Assembly (NCBI GenBank): GCA_021770005.1
Contig: JAETRV010000025.1
Coordinates: forward strand, 1-38,324
Direction: 5' to 3'
Origin: Anaerotruncus sp.
GTDB taxonomy: Bacteria > Bacillota > Clostridia > Oscillospirales > Ruminococcaceae
Length of the DNA stretch: 38,324 nucleotides
In this document: positions 16,665-25,184 of the stretch, one piece after another
Position numbering within the stretch: position 1 is the first letter of the stretch
Layout: each line of letters begins with the position of its first letter
Notes under the pieces: model-generated
Databases searched by the model: none
What the model was told of the DNA's origin: nothing
Seen by the model: only the letters and a program-made list of their open reading frames with translations
Position numbers and translations under genes: made by a program

Positions 16665-16700
16665 ATCCGCCGGGAGTTTTTCAACCCCCGGCGGATTTTT
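16665..16700 (+). terminator. Intrinsic terminator after permease 2
   Basis: ATCCGCCGGG (16665-16674) pairs perfectly with CCCGGCGGAT (16687-16696), followed by TTTTTCTTT. Convergent with the gene ending at 16734. Confidence 0.9.
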
Positions 16701-16733
16701 CTTTCGTTTCTCTAAACACAAGCAGCCTACAAG

Positions 16734-17858
16734 TCACCTGCTGCTAGACGACGTTGCCCCCACAAATGCCATTGTTTCGTCAATGATCTGGTAAAGCTCC
16801 TCCGGAGAGACATTGGTTGAGCCGTATTCTACTACAACACCGTCCGGATAAAGAACCCCCAAATGCCCATAATACTGCTTTTCGTCCCCCGGCTCATCGG
16901 ACGGGAGCAGCCTTGCCTCCAAGACCTGCCGGGTGATCTCTTCCGCCCGGAAAAGCGGATTCTGCGTTGTATCAAAATATTCCTCTGGGATCGAATCCGC
17001 ATAGGGGATTTCATACAGCCTTAGATCAAATGTCTCGGGCTTTTCTAGGTCCACAAGCCGGACAGACTGTTCCTCGGTATAATCATAGACCGAAACCCGC
17101 AGTTCTTTTGTATAATCCTGGTTGAGGAACCAAACCGAAAGTGCATAGGAATCTATCCCACCGCTTGAAAAGGTGGTCGCCGACGGTGCGGACCTTGGCA
17201 GCCAGTCCCCCCAGGGAAGCCGCTTCTGCGCCTGCTCGAGCGATTCCAACGGCTGATAATCCGGGGATACCATCTTGGGAGCATAGTCGGTACCCACGTC
17301 CTCCACATCGTCCACCACGTCCTCTTCCAGCGACCGCCCCATCTGCGGTTCTACCCCGTGTTCGATTGGTCCACCAGTTGACGGCTCTTCCACTAAATGA
17401 GGGGCTCCTGCCGGCGCATCCGCTGTTACGACTCCGGCTGATTCCAACAGGACATCCTCTTGATCCTCCTGGATGGAAAACGCCTGCGCTTCTGGCACCG
17501 CTCCCAATCCGGCATCTATTAGTGCAGGAACGTCCTCGGGAAAAGCTTCCGCAGCATTCTGCGAACTCATCTGCTTCTCCTCTCCGATCAGTGCACCCGC
17601 ACTTTTTTCCACGCTGTTCATCACCCTCACCGACCCAAGGACCACTACAAAACAGGCAGCAACTCCGACGAACGCCCTCCAATACCAGTATCTGCGCGGT
17701 TTTTCCTCGCTCAGATCAAGATGTTCCAGCTGATAGCGCATCCTATCCGGTTGAAGCGAATGGGGGAGCCTGATGTCTTGGTTGAGTGCATCAAACTGCC
17801 CGCGAAAAAATTCCAGATTTTCCTGCAATTCTCTTTCTTTTGCCACATTCACACGCAT
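16734..17858 (-). CDS. Membrane-anchored partner (probable anti-sigma) protein
   Basis: A 374-residue protein with a cytoplasmic N terminus of about 60 residues (KERELQENLEFFRGQFDALN), one membrane segment (AFVGVAACFVVVLGSVRV, about 63-80) and a long acidic extracellular part. Only 19 bases separate it from the ECF sigma gene on the same strand, the standard position of an anti-sigma factor. I see no zinc-binding ZAS motif (HxxxCxxC), so the function is inferred from topology and context. AGAAAGGAG is only three bases from the ATG at 17858; GTG at 17852 has better spacing and may be the real start. Confidence 0.72.
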   Translation of the reverse strand: MRVNVAKERELQENLEFFRGQFDALNQDIRLPHSLQPDRMRYQLEHLDLSEEKPRRYWYWRAFVGVAACFVVVLGSVRVMNSVEKSAGALIGEEKQMSSQNAAEAFPEDVPALIDAGLGAVPEAQAFSIQEDQEDVLLESAGVVTADAPAGAPHLVEEPSTGGPIEHGVEPQMGRSLEEDVVDDVEDVGTDYAPKMVSPDYQPLESLEQAQKRLPWGDWLPRSAPSATTFSSGGIDSYALSVWFLNQDYTKELRVSVYDYTEEQSVRLVDLEKPETFDLRLYEIPYADSIPEEYFDTTQNPLFRAEEITRQVLEARLLPSDEPGDEKQYYGHLGVLYPDGVVVEYGSTNVSPEELYQIIDETMAFVGATSSSSR

Positions 17859-17877
17859 TCACTCCTTTCTGTCCTGT

Positions 17878-18405
17878 CTAGCTTTCCAGCTGGGCGCGCA
17901 GCTTTTTGAGGGTGCGGTGCAGCTTGGAGCTGACCGTCCCCTGCGGCGCGCCGAGGATTTGGGCGGTTTCCCGTACGGTATATCCCTGTACCACTGCGAG
18001 CGCGACAATCTGCCGCTCCTGCGCATTGAGGGTTTCCAGCGCGTGCAGAAGCGCGATCTTTTGGGTAGACTGCGCTTCTACCCCCTCCCCCTCTTCCGAC
18101 AGGTCGAGGAAATCATCGATATCCAATTGATTGCGTCCGCTTATGTATTGCCCGATCTTGCGTTTGCACCGGATCGACAGGATTCGCATAATCCACGGTT
18201 TAAAGCTATTCTCGTCCCGCAGCTTTCCAATCCCCTTATATGCTTCGATGAATGTTTCGCTTACCACATCCTGTGCATCGTGGGAATTGCCAAGCGAATA
18301 GAGCGCAACGCGATAGAGGTCCTCCGCAATCTGCTGGTAGACCTTTGCAAAGCTGTCCTTATCCCCAAGGCGCGCCTGCCTCACCGCATTTATGTCAACA
18401 ACCAT
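17878..18405 (-). CDS. ECF-type RNA polymerase sigma factor
   Basis: A 175-residue sigma factor of the extracytoplasmic-function class, with only regions 2 and 4. Region 2: DAQDVVSETFIEAYKGIGKL and FKPWIMRILSIRCKRK. Region 4: LETLNAQERQIVALAVVQGY then TVRETAQILGAPQGTVSSKL. The ATG at 18405 (MVVDINAVRQARLGD) is preferred; the frame can be extended to a GTG at 18438 that lacks a ribosome binding site. It is followed by a membrane protein likely to hold it inactive. Confidence 0.92.
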   Translation of the reverse strand: MVVDINAVRQARLGDKDSFAKVYQQIAEDLYRVALYSLGNSHDAQDVVSETFIEAYKGIGKLRDENSFKPWIMRILSIRCKRKIGQYISGRNQLDIDDFLDLSEEGEGVEAQSTQKIALLHALETLNAQERQIVALAVVQGYTVRETAQILGAPQGTVSSKLHRTLKKLRAQLES

Positions 18406-18530
18406 CTTATACCACCATTCTCCTGCCAAACGGTTCACCTATATAGTGGGCCGCCGGCTCCCTTTTACTGCACATCTGTAAAATTTTTATAATCAGGGGC
18501 GCGCTGCACACGGCAGCGCTTTCAAATATG

Positions 18531-18561
18531 AAAAATGTGCCGGCAGTCCCCACCGGCACAT
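18531..18561 (-). terminator. Intrinsic terminator after the Gly/Ala-rich gene
   Basis: ATGTGCCGG / CCGGCACAT (18535-18543 with 18553-18561), perfect 9-bp stem, followed on the minus strand by TTTTTC. It lies 30 bases beyond the stop of the gene at 18590-18928. Confidence 0.85.
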
Positions 18562-18589
18562 TCAGTATAACACACTATGTTCCGTTTGC

Positions 18590-18928
18590 CTATGCTTCTA
18601 TAATATCGGTTGGATTTTCCACCGTCAGAATCGCATAGACACAGGTGGTCACCACCGAAAGGAAGTTTGCGAGCAGATTGATCTGCGTCTGGGTCAGATT
18701 GTCGCAGAGGATATTCGCCACCGTTGCAGCAACATAGATAAACTGCGCTCCCTGCCCACTTTTCGGCTGTGGAGCCTGATTGGACAGTCCTCCCGCCGCG
18801 GCGGCCGCGCCCTTCTGCCCCTTAATCGGCCCAAGGCTTCCCACCGTACTTGCGGTCCCAGTCGCACTTGTGCTATCGAGCGCTCCTGCACCCGCCGCCC
18901 CTACCACGCCTGCCGAGCCTGTCTCCAT
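18590..18928 (-). CDS. Small Gly/Ala-rich protein of unknown function
   Basis: A 112-residue protein starting at ATG 18928, preceded by GGGGAGG at 8 bases. Residues 1-60 are low-complexity Gly/Ala/Ser/Thr with no predicted fold. Residues about 63-112 are an amphipathic helical segment (IYVAATVANILCDNLTQTQI, NLLANFLSVVTTCVYAILTV). The helical part is reminiscent of short conserved domains found in small Oscillospirales proteins with a QINLLANFL-like core, but I cannot name it with confidence. Single gene with its own terminator; no signal peptide. Confidence 0.75.
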   Translation of the reverse strand: METGSAGVVGAAGAGALDSTSATGTASTVGSLGPIKGQKGAAAAAGGLSNQAPQPKSGQGAQFIYVAATVANILCDNLTQTQINLLANFLSVVTTCVYAILTVENPTDIIEA

Positions 18929-18969
18929 ATGCACCACCTCCCCACACAGTTTATGCAGAGAGGATCCTT

Positions 18970-19980
18970 TTAGCCAACCTTCATTTTAAGATCACCGCTT
19001 TTGATCCAGCCCATCCGGAGGAAGAAATGGTAGAACACCATCGTCAAAACCGCAGGCAGGATCACCTGCATGACCGCCATTTCCGCCAACAGGATCGGAA
19101 ATGCCGTGTCTGCACCCATCGCAGCGACCGTTCCAAACTGTCCAACCAGCCCGCTAGTGCCCATTCCTGCGCCTGAAGCGGTGTTGGTCATCCCGAGCAC
19201 TCGGGTCGAGATAGGGCCGAGGATTGCGCCTGCCAGCGTTGGAGGGACCCACAGCATCGGACGGCGCATGATGTTTGAGAACTGAAGCATCGAGGTGCCG
19301 ACTCCGACGCTCACAAGCCCGCCCCAGCCATTTTCTTTGAAGCCCATCACCGCAAAGCCGACCATCTGTGCGCAGCAGCCAACAGTCGCCGCACCGGCAG
19401 CAATCCCGCTCAGATCAAGCATGATGCAGAGAGCAGCCGAGGAGATCGGCGCAGTGAGCGCCATGCCGACCACCACTGAAACGATAATACCCATAGGGAT
19501 CGGAGACAGCTCGGTCGCGGTATTGATGATCCCGCCGAGAAAACTCATGAAATCCTGGACATACGCACCTGTAAAATCACCGATCAGGCCACCTGAAACG
19601 ATCGTGACAATCGGAGTGAGGATGATATCCACCCCGGTTTTCCCGGCGACCAGCGAACCGATTTCACTCCCAGCCACCGCCGCTATGTACGCGCCAACCG
19701 GCCCGCCTGCCGCGTAACCAATCGCACCACAGGCCACACAGGAGAAGGTAACCAGCGGTTTGGAGCCAAGCCCCCAGGCCACCGCGGTACCGATCGCCGC
19801 GCCGACCACCGGCGAGGAAGCGGACAACACCTCGGTGAGCACCGACAGGAAACCCAATCCCGGCAGCTTGGCAAGCTGAGAGATCACCAGACCGATGATG
19901 AGCGAAGAGAACAGCCCGAGTGCCATAGCGCTCATCGCGTCGATCAGGTAGCGTTTGAAAAACTTTTTGACCAGATCCAT
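18970..19980 (-). CDS. PfoR / PTS-IIC-like membrane protein
   Basis: A 336-residue integral membrane protein with about 9-10 hydrophobic segments, Gly/Ala rich. It resembles the EIIC-like family that includes the PfoR perfringolysin regulator of Clostridium (for example GFLSVLTEVLSASSPVVGAA, PIVTIVSGGLIGDFTGAYVQ, GTSMLQFSNIMRRPMLWVPP). No phosphorylatable EIIA or EIIB domain is attached, so sugar PTS transport is not demonstrated. The ATG at 19980 with AAAGGG nine bases upstream is chosen because the open frame above it has no family similarity. It has its own promoter and a leader of about 180 bases. Confidence 0.85.
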   Translation of the reverse strand: MDLVKKFFKRYLIDAMSAMALGLFSSLIIGLVISQLAKLPGLGFLSVLTEVLSASSPVVGAAIGTAVAWGLGSKPLVTFSCVACGAIGYAAGGPVGAYIAAVAGSEIGSLVAGKTGVDIILTPIVTIVSGGLIGDFTGAYVQDFMSFLGGIINTATELSPIPMGIIVSVVVGMALTAPISSAALCIMLDLSGIAAGAATVGCCAQMVGFAVMGFKENGWGGLVSVGVGTSMLQFSNIMRRPMLWVPPTLAGAILGPISTRVLGMTNTASGAGMGTSGLVGQFGTVAAMGADTAFPILLAEMAVMQVILPAVLTMVFYHFFLRMGWIKSGDLKMKVG

Positions 19981-20166
19981 TGCATACAACCCTTTCTTAC
20001 TCTGGCAGTTTGCCGAGGCAAACCCTGCATACCTGACCGGGTGCCGCGCGTACGCGGCTCCCCTGATCCGGATACAGGTTTCGTCCCGCGTCCTGTGGTT
20101 CCCTGCCATTTCATCGGTTGCGCAACAAAGCCATTTTTTGTTTTTAGACCCCTCCGGGCCTTTTGC

Positions 20167-20195
20167 ATTCTAGCATAATTTACCGGGCCCGTCAA
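20167..20195 (-). promoter_or_regulatory. Sigma-A promoter of the PfoR-like gene
   Basis: TTGACG (20190-20195), 17-base spacer, TAGAAT (20167-20172). It sits just after the purD stop codon and gives a long leader containing the hairpin GCCGCG-TACG-CGCGGC around 20043-20058. I could not match the leader to a riboswitch I know. Confidence 0.75.
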
Positions 20196-20209
20196 CCAGC
20201 TTTTGAAGG

Positions 20210-21478
20210 TCAGCGGTTTTTCGCGCCGATGTCCCGGCGCAGATGCATCCCCTCAAAGGAGATATTCTCTGCGGCAGCATAAGCCGCCCTGACCGCCTGT
20301 TCCCCGTCCGGCGCGGTACAGGTCACGCCCAGCACTCTGCCGCCTGCGGTCAGATAGGAATCCCCATCCCGCTTGGTACCTGCGTGATAAACCGTCGCAC
20401 CGGGGACTTGCCCTTCCGCATCCAAGCCGGAGATCTGCTTGCCGGTTTCGTATTTCACCGGATACCCCCCGCTTGCGAGGATCACGCAGGCAGCGCTGTC
20501 CTTCGAAAAACGGACCTCGGTTTCCGCCAGCCGTTTTTCCGAAATCGCCAGCATGATCTCGAGCAGGTCGGTTTCTAGCAGCGGAAGCACCACCTGTGTC
20601 TCGGGATCTCCAAAGCGGCAGTTGTATTCGATCACATACGGGCCTTTCGGGGTGAGCATCAGCCCAAAATAGAGGCAGCCGGAAAACGGCCGGCCTTCCG
20701 CCTTCATCGCATTGAGAGTCGGGCGGAAAATTCGATCCATGCAGGTCTGCGCGATCTCTGGCGTATAATGGATGTTAGGGGCAACGGTGCCCATCCCGCC
20801 GGTATTCAACCCCTGGTCGCCGTCCAGCGCGCGCTTGTGATCCATCGACGAAACCATCGGTACGACCGTCTCTCCGTCGCAGAACGCCAATACGCTGACT
20901 TCCGGTCCGGTCAGGAACTCCTCAACCACCACCTGGCTGCCCGACGCGCCGAACACCCGGTCCTCCATGATGCTGTGCAGGGCATCCACCGCTTCTGTTT
21001 GATTCTGGGCGATAATGACCCCTTTGCCGAGCGCAAGCCCATCTGCTTTGATGACAACCGGATATTCCCCCCGCTGCTCGATATACGCAATCGCCGCTTT
21101 CGGGTCGGAAAAGACCTCGTAAGCCGCAGTCGGGATGCCGTATTTTTTCATCAAATTTTTGGAAAACACCTTGCTTCCCTCGATCTGTGCAGCCGCCTTA
21201 TCTGGGCCGAACGTCCGGATACCCGCCGCATGCAGCGCATCGACCATCCCGAGCACCAGCGGGTCGTCCGGCGTGACCACCACAAAATCGACGCCCTGCC
21301 CCTTGGCAAACGACACCATTCCTTCGATGTCGGTCGCCTTGACCGGCACACATTCCGCATCCGCCGAGATACCGCCGTTACCGGGCGCGCAGTAGATTTT
21401 TTCTGCCTTCGGATTCTCTTTGAGTTTCCGGATCACCGCGTGTTCGCGGCCCCCTGAACCCACCACCAATAGTTTCAT
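20210..21478 (-). CDS. purD: Phosphoribosylamine-glycine ligase (GARS)
   Basis: A 422-residue ATP-grasp enzyme making glycinamide ribonucleotide from phosphoribosylamine, glycine and ATP, the second step of purine synthesis. Visible are the N-terminal VVGSGGREHAVIRKL, ATP-grasp lid and binding segments (YPVVIKADGLALGKGVI, EEFLTGPEVSVLAF), the family signature CRFGDPETQVVLPLL and the C-terminal GRVLGVTC region. Length is typical. Last gene of the pur operon; 58 bases after the transformylase gene, with AGGG upstream of the ATG. Confidence 0.97.
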   Translation of the reverse strand: MKLLVVGSGGREHAVIRKLKENPKAEKIYCAPGNGGISADAECVPVKATDIEGMVSFAKGQGVDFVVVTPDDPLVLGMVDALHAAGIRTFGPDKAAAQIEGSKVFSKNLMKKYGIPTAAYEVFSDPKAAIAYIEQRGEYPVVIKADGLALGKGVIIAQNQTEAVDALHSIMEDRVFGASGSQVVVEEFLTGPEVSVLAFCDGETVVPMVSSMDHKRALDGDQGLNTGGMGTVAPNIHYTPEIAQTCMDRIFRPTLNAMKAEGRPFSGCLYFGLMLTPKGPYVIEYNCRFGDPETQVVLPLLETDLLEIMLAISEKRLAETEVRFSKDSAACVILASGGYPVKYETGKQISGLDAEGQVPGATVYHAGTKRDGDSYLTAGGRVLGVTCTAPDGEQAVRAAYAAAENISFEGMHLRRDIGAKNR

Positions 21479-21536
21479 TCATTTTCCCTCCATACAGCTT
21501 GCGGGGATGCGCAGAACGCATCCCCGCAGAGATTTT

Positions 21537-22712
21537 TCAATGATGGAACAGCCGGATGCCGGTAAACGCCATCGCAATGCCATATTTGTTACAGGTTTCG
21601 ATGACATGATCGTCACGGATCGAGCCGCCCGGCTGCGCGATATACCGCACCCCGCTCCGATGTGCACGCTCTATGTTGTCTCCGAACGGGAAAAATGCGT
21701 CCGAACCGAGTGATACGCCATCCAGCGTGTCGAGCCATGCGCGTTTTTCCTCGCGGGTGAGAGGTGCGGGACATTCGGTGAAAAACTGCTGCCACGCTCC
21801 GTCGGCGAGCACATCCATGTAATCGTCCGAGATATAAACGTCGATCGTGTTATCCCGGTCGGGGCGGCGGATGTCCGCTTTAAACGGCAGGTTCAGCACC
21901 TTTTCATGCTGGCGCAGATACCAGATGTCCGCCTTATTGCCCGCCAGACGGGTACAGTGGATCCGGCTCTGCTGGCCTGCCCCCACGCCGATCGCCTGCC
22001 CGCCTTTGGCATAACAGACCGAATTGGACTGAGTGTATTTCAGGGTAATCAGCGCGATGATAAGGTCACGTTTTGCGTCCTCGGTCATCTCTTTTTCGTC
22101 GGTGACCAGATTTTCCAGCAGCGCCCCGCTGATCTCCAGCTCATTTCTGCCCTGCTCAAAGGTGATCCCAAACACGTCCTTATGCTCAACCGGCGCGGGA
22201 CAATAGTCCGGGTCGATCTTCACGACGTTGTATCCGCCCTTACGCTTGGTTTTCAGGATCGCGAGCGCTTCCTCGGTATAACCGGGCGCAATGATCCCGT
22301 CCGAGACCTCCCGCGCGAGCAGGGTAGCGGTTTCCGCGTCGCAGATATCCGAAAGCGCGGCCCAGTCGCCGTAGCTGCTCATCCGGTCGGCGCCGCGCGC
22401 GCGCGCATAGGCACAGGCGACTGGTGAAAGCGCGAGGTCATCCACGAAATAAATCTTCTTTTCGGTCTCGGTCAACGGCAATCCAACCGCCGCCCCTGCC
22501 GGACTGACATGTTTAAATGAAGCTGCACTCGGCAGGCCAGTTGCCGCTTTGAGTTCCCGGACAAGCTGCCAACTGTTAAACGCGTCGAGAAAGTTGATAT
22601 AGCCGGGTTTGCCGTTCAGTACCTCAACCGGAAGTTCCCCCGCCTGCATAAAGATTCTGGCTGGTTTCTGGTTGGGGTTGCAGCCGTATTTGAGTTCGAG
22701 CTGGTTTGCCAT
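21537..22712 (-). CDS. purH: AICAR transformylase (stand-alone PurH C-terminal domain)
   Basis: A 391-residue enzyme that formylates AICAR with 10-formyl-THF, the ninth step. It holds only the transformylase part of bifunctional PurH: the KHVSPAGAAVG motif (about 67-77), NSVCYAKGGQAIGVGAGQQS and the C-terminal AQPGGSIRDDHVIETC then AFTGIRLFHH. The N-terminal IMP cyclohydrolase domain of the usual 510-520-residue PurH is missing, and a separate cyclohydrolase gene lies just upstream, 11 bases away. The ATG at 22712 follows GAGGAGG at six bases. Confidence 0.94.
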   Translation of the reverse strand: MANQLELKYGCNPNQKPARIFMQAGELPVEVLNGKPGYINFLDAFNSWQLVRELKAATGLPSAASFKHVSPAGAAVGLPLTETEKKIYFVDDLALSPVACAYARARGADRMSSYGDWAALSDICDAETATLLAREVSDGIIAPGYTEEALAILKTKRKGGYNVVKIDPDYCPAPVEHKDVFGITFEQGRNELEISGALLENLVTDEKEMTEDAKRDLIIALITLKYTQSNSVCYAKGGQAIGVGAGQQSRIHCTRLAGNKADIWYLRQHEKVLNLPFKADIRRPDRDNTIDVYISDDYMDVLADGAWQQFFTECPAPLTREEKRAWLDTLDGVSLGSDAFFPFGDNIERAHRSGVRYIAQPGGSIRDDHVIETCNKYGIAMAFTGIRLFHH

Positions 22713-22723
22713 GCTGTTCCTCC

Positions 22724-23539
22724 TCACTGGTTTTGATTCACAATTCGTGTTTCGCAGGTGCCCGCTTCCACGTCGATATACCGCACAAAAAGCGAAACCT
22801 TGTTATCCGGGTTGAGCGCATTCCAGACCGCGTCGGTAAATGCGTCGATCCCACCGTCGATCCCGACGCAGGCCGGTTCCCCCTCAAACGACGGGATCGG
22901 GTTGCCGTCGCACCGGTAGGTGTGGATAAAATGCCCCTCTCCTGCAACCGGTTCCATATATTCATAGAAAAACCGCTGGACACTGTCCGGGTTGCCGTTC
23001 GCACTCTTGAGAATCGAGAGCTGATACCGGAATCCCTCAAGCGCACCCGAGATGCGCGGCGTGAAGTTAGGCGGGTCCGGCTCAAAAGTGCGGGTACGGA
23101 GCGCCTCTTCGAAGGTCCTGCCCTGCTGGAACGCTTCATAGACGGTATCCGTCTGGTCGCCGTTGGTCACGACGGTCACAACGCCGTCGGAGTATCCCCG
23201 CATCGGGGCTGACCCTGCGCCCTGCACAACGGGGGGCTGCTCCCCCGCGCGGATAAAAGCGATTGGCCCGTCCCCGGTTCCCGATTCCAACGACCGGAAC
23301 ACCCGCACCGGATGATAGATAATCAGGCTGGGGTCGGTCAGTTTGGCGGGATCGAACGCCTGGGTACGGATCCCCTCCCCGTCCTCCACAAAGACACGGT
23401 TGCGGCTATTCTCGCTGCGCCCCATGATGAAATAGACAATCACCGCATGCCGGCCGTCGGCATGTTTCCCAATCACGATACCGCGCCCGGGATAACTGTT
23501 GTTTTGCAGAAGCTGCTCCAGATTTTGTCTGTTTGCCAT
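22724..23539 (-). CDS. purO: IMP cyclohydrolase, PurO-like
   Basis: A 271-residue protein related to the IMP cyclohydrolase (PurO) family first known from archaea, closing FAICAR to IMP, the last step. Seen are NNSYPGRGIVIGKHADGRHA (residues 13-32), YFIMGRSENSRNRVF, and the C-terminal EPACVGIDGGIDAFTDAVWN, typical of the family. It complements the transformylase-only PurH next to it, so together they replace bifunctional PurH. The ATG at 23539 is supported by GGAGG at six bases. The symbol is by family, not by tested activity. Confidence 0.85.
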   Translation of the reverse strand: MANRQNLEQLLQNNSYPGRGIVIGKHADGRHAVIVYFIMGRSENSRNRVFVEDGEGIRTQAFDPAKLTDPSLIIYHPVRVFRSLESGTGDGPIAFIRAGEQPPVVQGAGSAPMRGYSDGVVTVVTNGDQTDTVYEAFQQGRTFEEALRTRTFEPDPPNFTPRISGALEGFRYQLSILKSANGNPDSVQRFFYEYMEPVAGEGHFIHTYRCDGNPIPSFEGEPACVGIDGGIDAFTDAVWNALNPDNKVSLFVRYIDVEAGTCETRIVNQNQ

Positions 23540-23553
23540 CTTCATCCTCCGTC

Positions 23554-24153
23554 TCAGTTGGATTTCGCGTTGCAGACCAGCGCGACCGCACGAGGCAGAA
23601 GTTCCCATTCCGCCTGCTCCATCACCCGGCGCTGAAGCGTTTCGGGGGTGTCGCTCGGCAGCACCTCGACCGCCTTTTGCAGGATGATCTGTCCGCCGTC
23701 GGTCACCTCGTTGACAAAGTGCACCGTCGCACCGGTCACCTTGACCCCGTAGGTCAACGCGGCCTGATGAACCCGGATGCCGTAATATCCGTCCCCACAG
23801 AACGCCGGGACCAGCGACGGATGCACATTGATGATGCGGCGGGTGTAGTTGCTCACGACCTCGCTGCCGAGGATATGCATAAACCCGGCCAGCACAACCA
23901 GGTCCGCACTGGCACGCTGGAGCGCCGCAAGGATTGCCGCGTCGTAGTCCTCGCGCGCCTTGTAAAAGCTGCGGGGGATGACCTCGCAGGGAATCCCTGC
24001 CTTTTCTGCCCGTTTGATGGCATAAGCGTCCGGGTTCGAGCTGATGACCTCGACGATCTCGCCCGCGCCCAGCTCGTCACGCTCCTGCGCGTCGATCAGT
24101 GCCTGCAAGTTGGTGCCGCCGCCCGAAACCAGTACAACAATCCGTTTTAACAT
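23554..24153 (-). CDS. purN: Phosphoribosylglycinamide formyltransferase (GART)
   Basis: A 199-residue 10-formyl-THF-dependent transferase converting GAR to FGAR, the third step. The N-terminal RIVVLVSGGGTNLQALIDA is the phosphate-binding region. The catalytic segment shows INVHPSLVPAF (family INIHPSLLP), and VKVTGATVHFVNEVTDGGQI contains the catalytic Asp. Start codon overlaps the purM stop by seven bases. Length is normal. Confidence 0.97.
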   Translation of the reverse strand: MLKRIVVLVSGGGTNLQALIDAQERDELGAGEIVEVISSNPDAYAIKRAEKAGIPCEVIPRSFYKAREDYDAAILAALQRASADLVVLAGFMHILGSEVVSNYTRRIINVHPSLVPAFCGDGYYGIRVHQAALTYGVKVTGATVHFVNEVTDGGQIILQKAVEVLPSDTPETLQRRVMEQAEWELLPRAVALVCNAKSN

Positions 24154-25184
24154 AATTCGATCCCCTTTTCGCCGTTCTCGATCTGCCCGATGACTTTTGC
24201 GCGCTCACCATGCGCATTCAGGATTTCAACTGCGCGGTCCGCATCCTCCCTGCCGACCGTCAGGATCATCCCGACCCCCATGTTGAAGGTATTGAACATA
24301 TCATGTTCCGGGATACCGCCCGTCTTTTGGATCAGGTCAAAGATGGGCAGTATTTCGACCGCGGCACGCTCAATTTTTGCGCGTTTCCCATCGGGCAGGG
24401 CGCGCGGGATATTTTCATAGAAACCGCCGCCCGTGATATGGGAAACCGATTTGACCGTCAGCTGCTCCATCACCGCCAGCACCGGTTTGACATAGATTCT
24501 GGTCGGGGTGAGCAACGCTTCACCGAGGGTCATGCCCAGCTCGTCATAATATTGGGAAAGCCCGCCCTTCTCAACGTCAAACACCTTGCGCACGAGGGAA
24601 AACCCGTTGGAATGCACCCCGCTTGAGGCGATTGCCACCAGCGCGTCCCCTGCCCCGACCTGGCTGGAATCGAGGATTTTGGAGCGGTCGACCGCTCCGA
24701 CTGAAAACCCCGCAAGATCGTACTCGTCCTCCGGGTAAAATCCGGGCATCTCGGCGGTTTCGCCGCCGGTCAGCGCGCAGCCCGCCTGTACGCAGCCCTC
24801 AGCCACGCCCGAGACGATCGTTGCAATCTTCTCTGGGACATTTTTTCCACAGGCGATATAGTCAAGGAAAAGAAGCGGTTTCGCGCCGCAGCAGACGATG
24901 TCATTGACACACATCGCAACGCAGTCGATTCCGACCGTGTCATGCTTGTCCATCAGAAACGCCAGCTTGAGCTTGGTGCCGACCCCGTCGGTGCCCGCGC
25001 AGAGCACCGGATGCGGCATCCCGGTGAGATCCATCTCGAACAGGCCGCCGAACCCGCCGATCCCGCCGAGCACCCCGCCGGTCATCGTCCGCGCAACATG
25101 CGCTTTCATCAGCTCCACCGCCTTGTATCCGGCGGTCACGTCGACACCCGCCGCTTTGTAGGCGTCGGAATAACTATTCTGCAT
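24147..25184 (-). CDS. purM: Phosphoribosylformylglycinamidine cyclo-ligase (AIRS)
   Basis: A 345-residue ATP-dependent enzyme forming AIR from FGAM, the fifth step. It starts SYSDAYKAAGVDVTAGYKAV as the family does and shows GTDGVGTKLKLAF, DCVAMCVNDIVCCGAKPLLF, LTGGETAEMPGFY and HITGGGFYENIPR. The ATG at 25184 follows AGGAGGAAG and lies inside the purF 3' end (overlap of 11 bases); the longer open frame upstream is purF in another frame. Confidence 0.97.
   Translation of the reverse strand: MQNSYSDAYKAAGVDVTAGYKAVELMKAHVARTMTGGVLGGIGGFGGLFEMDLTGMPHPVLCAGTDGVGTKLKLAFLMDKHDTVGIDCVAMCVNDIVCCGAKPLLFLDYIACGKNVPEKIATIVSGVAEGCVQAGCALTGGETAEMPGFYPEDEYDLAGFSVGAVDRSKILDSSQVGAGDALVAIASSGVHSNGFSLVRKVFDVEKGGLSQYYDELGMTLGEALLTPTRIYVKPVLAVMEQLTVKSVSHITGGGFYENIPRALPDGKRAKIERAAVEILPIFDLIQKTGGIPEHDMFNTFNMGVGMILTVGREDADRAVEILNAHGERAKVIGQIENGEKGIELC

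Noticed and set aside
19981-20166. ZTP or guanidine riboswitch before the PfoR-like gene
   Set aside because: Only short GC-rich resemblances; the invariant loop motifs are missing.
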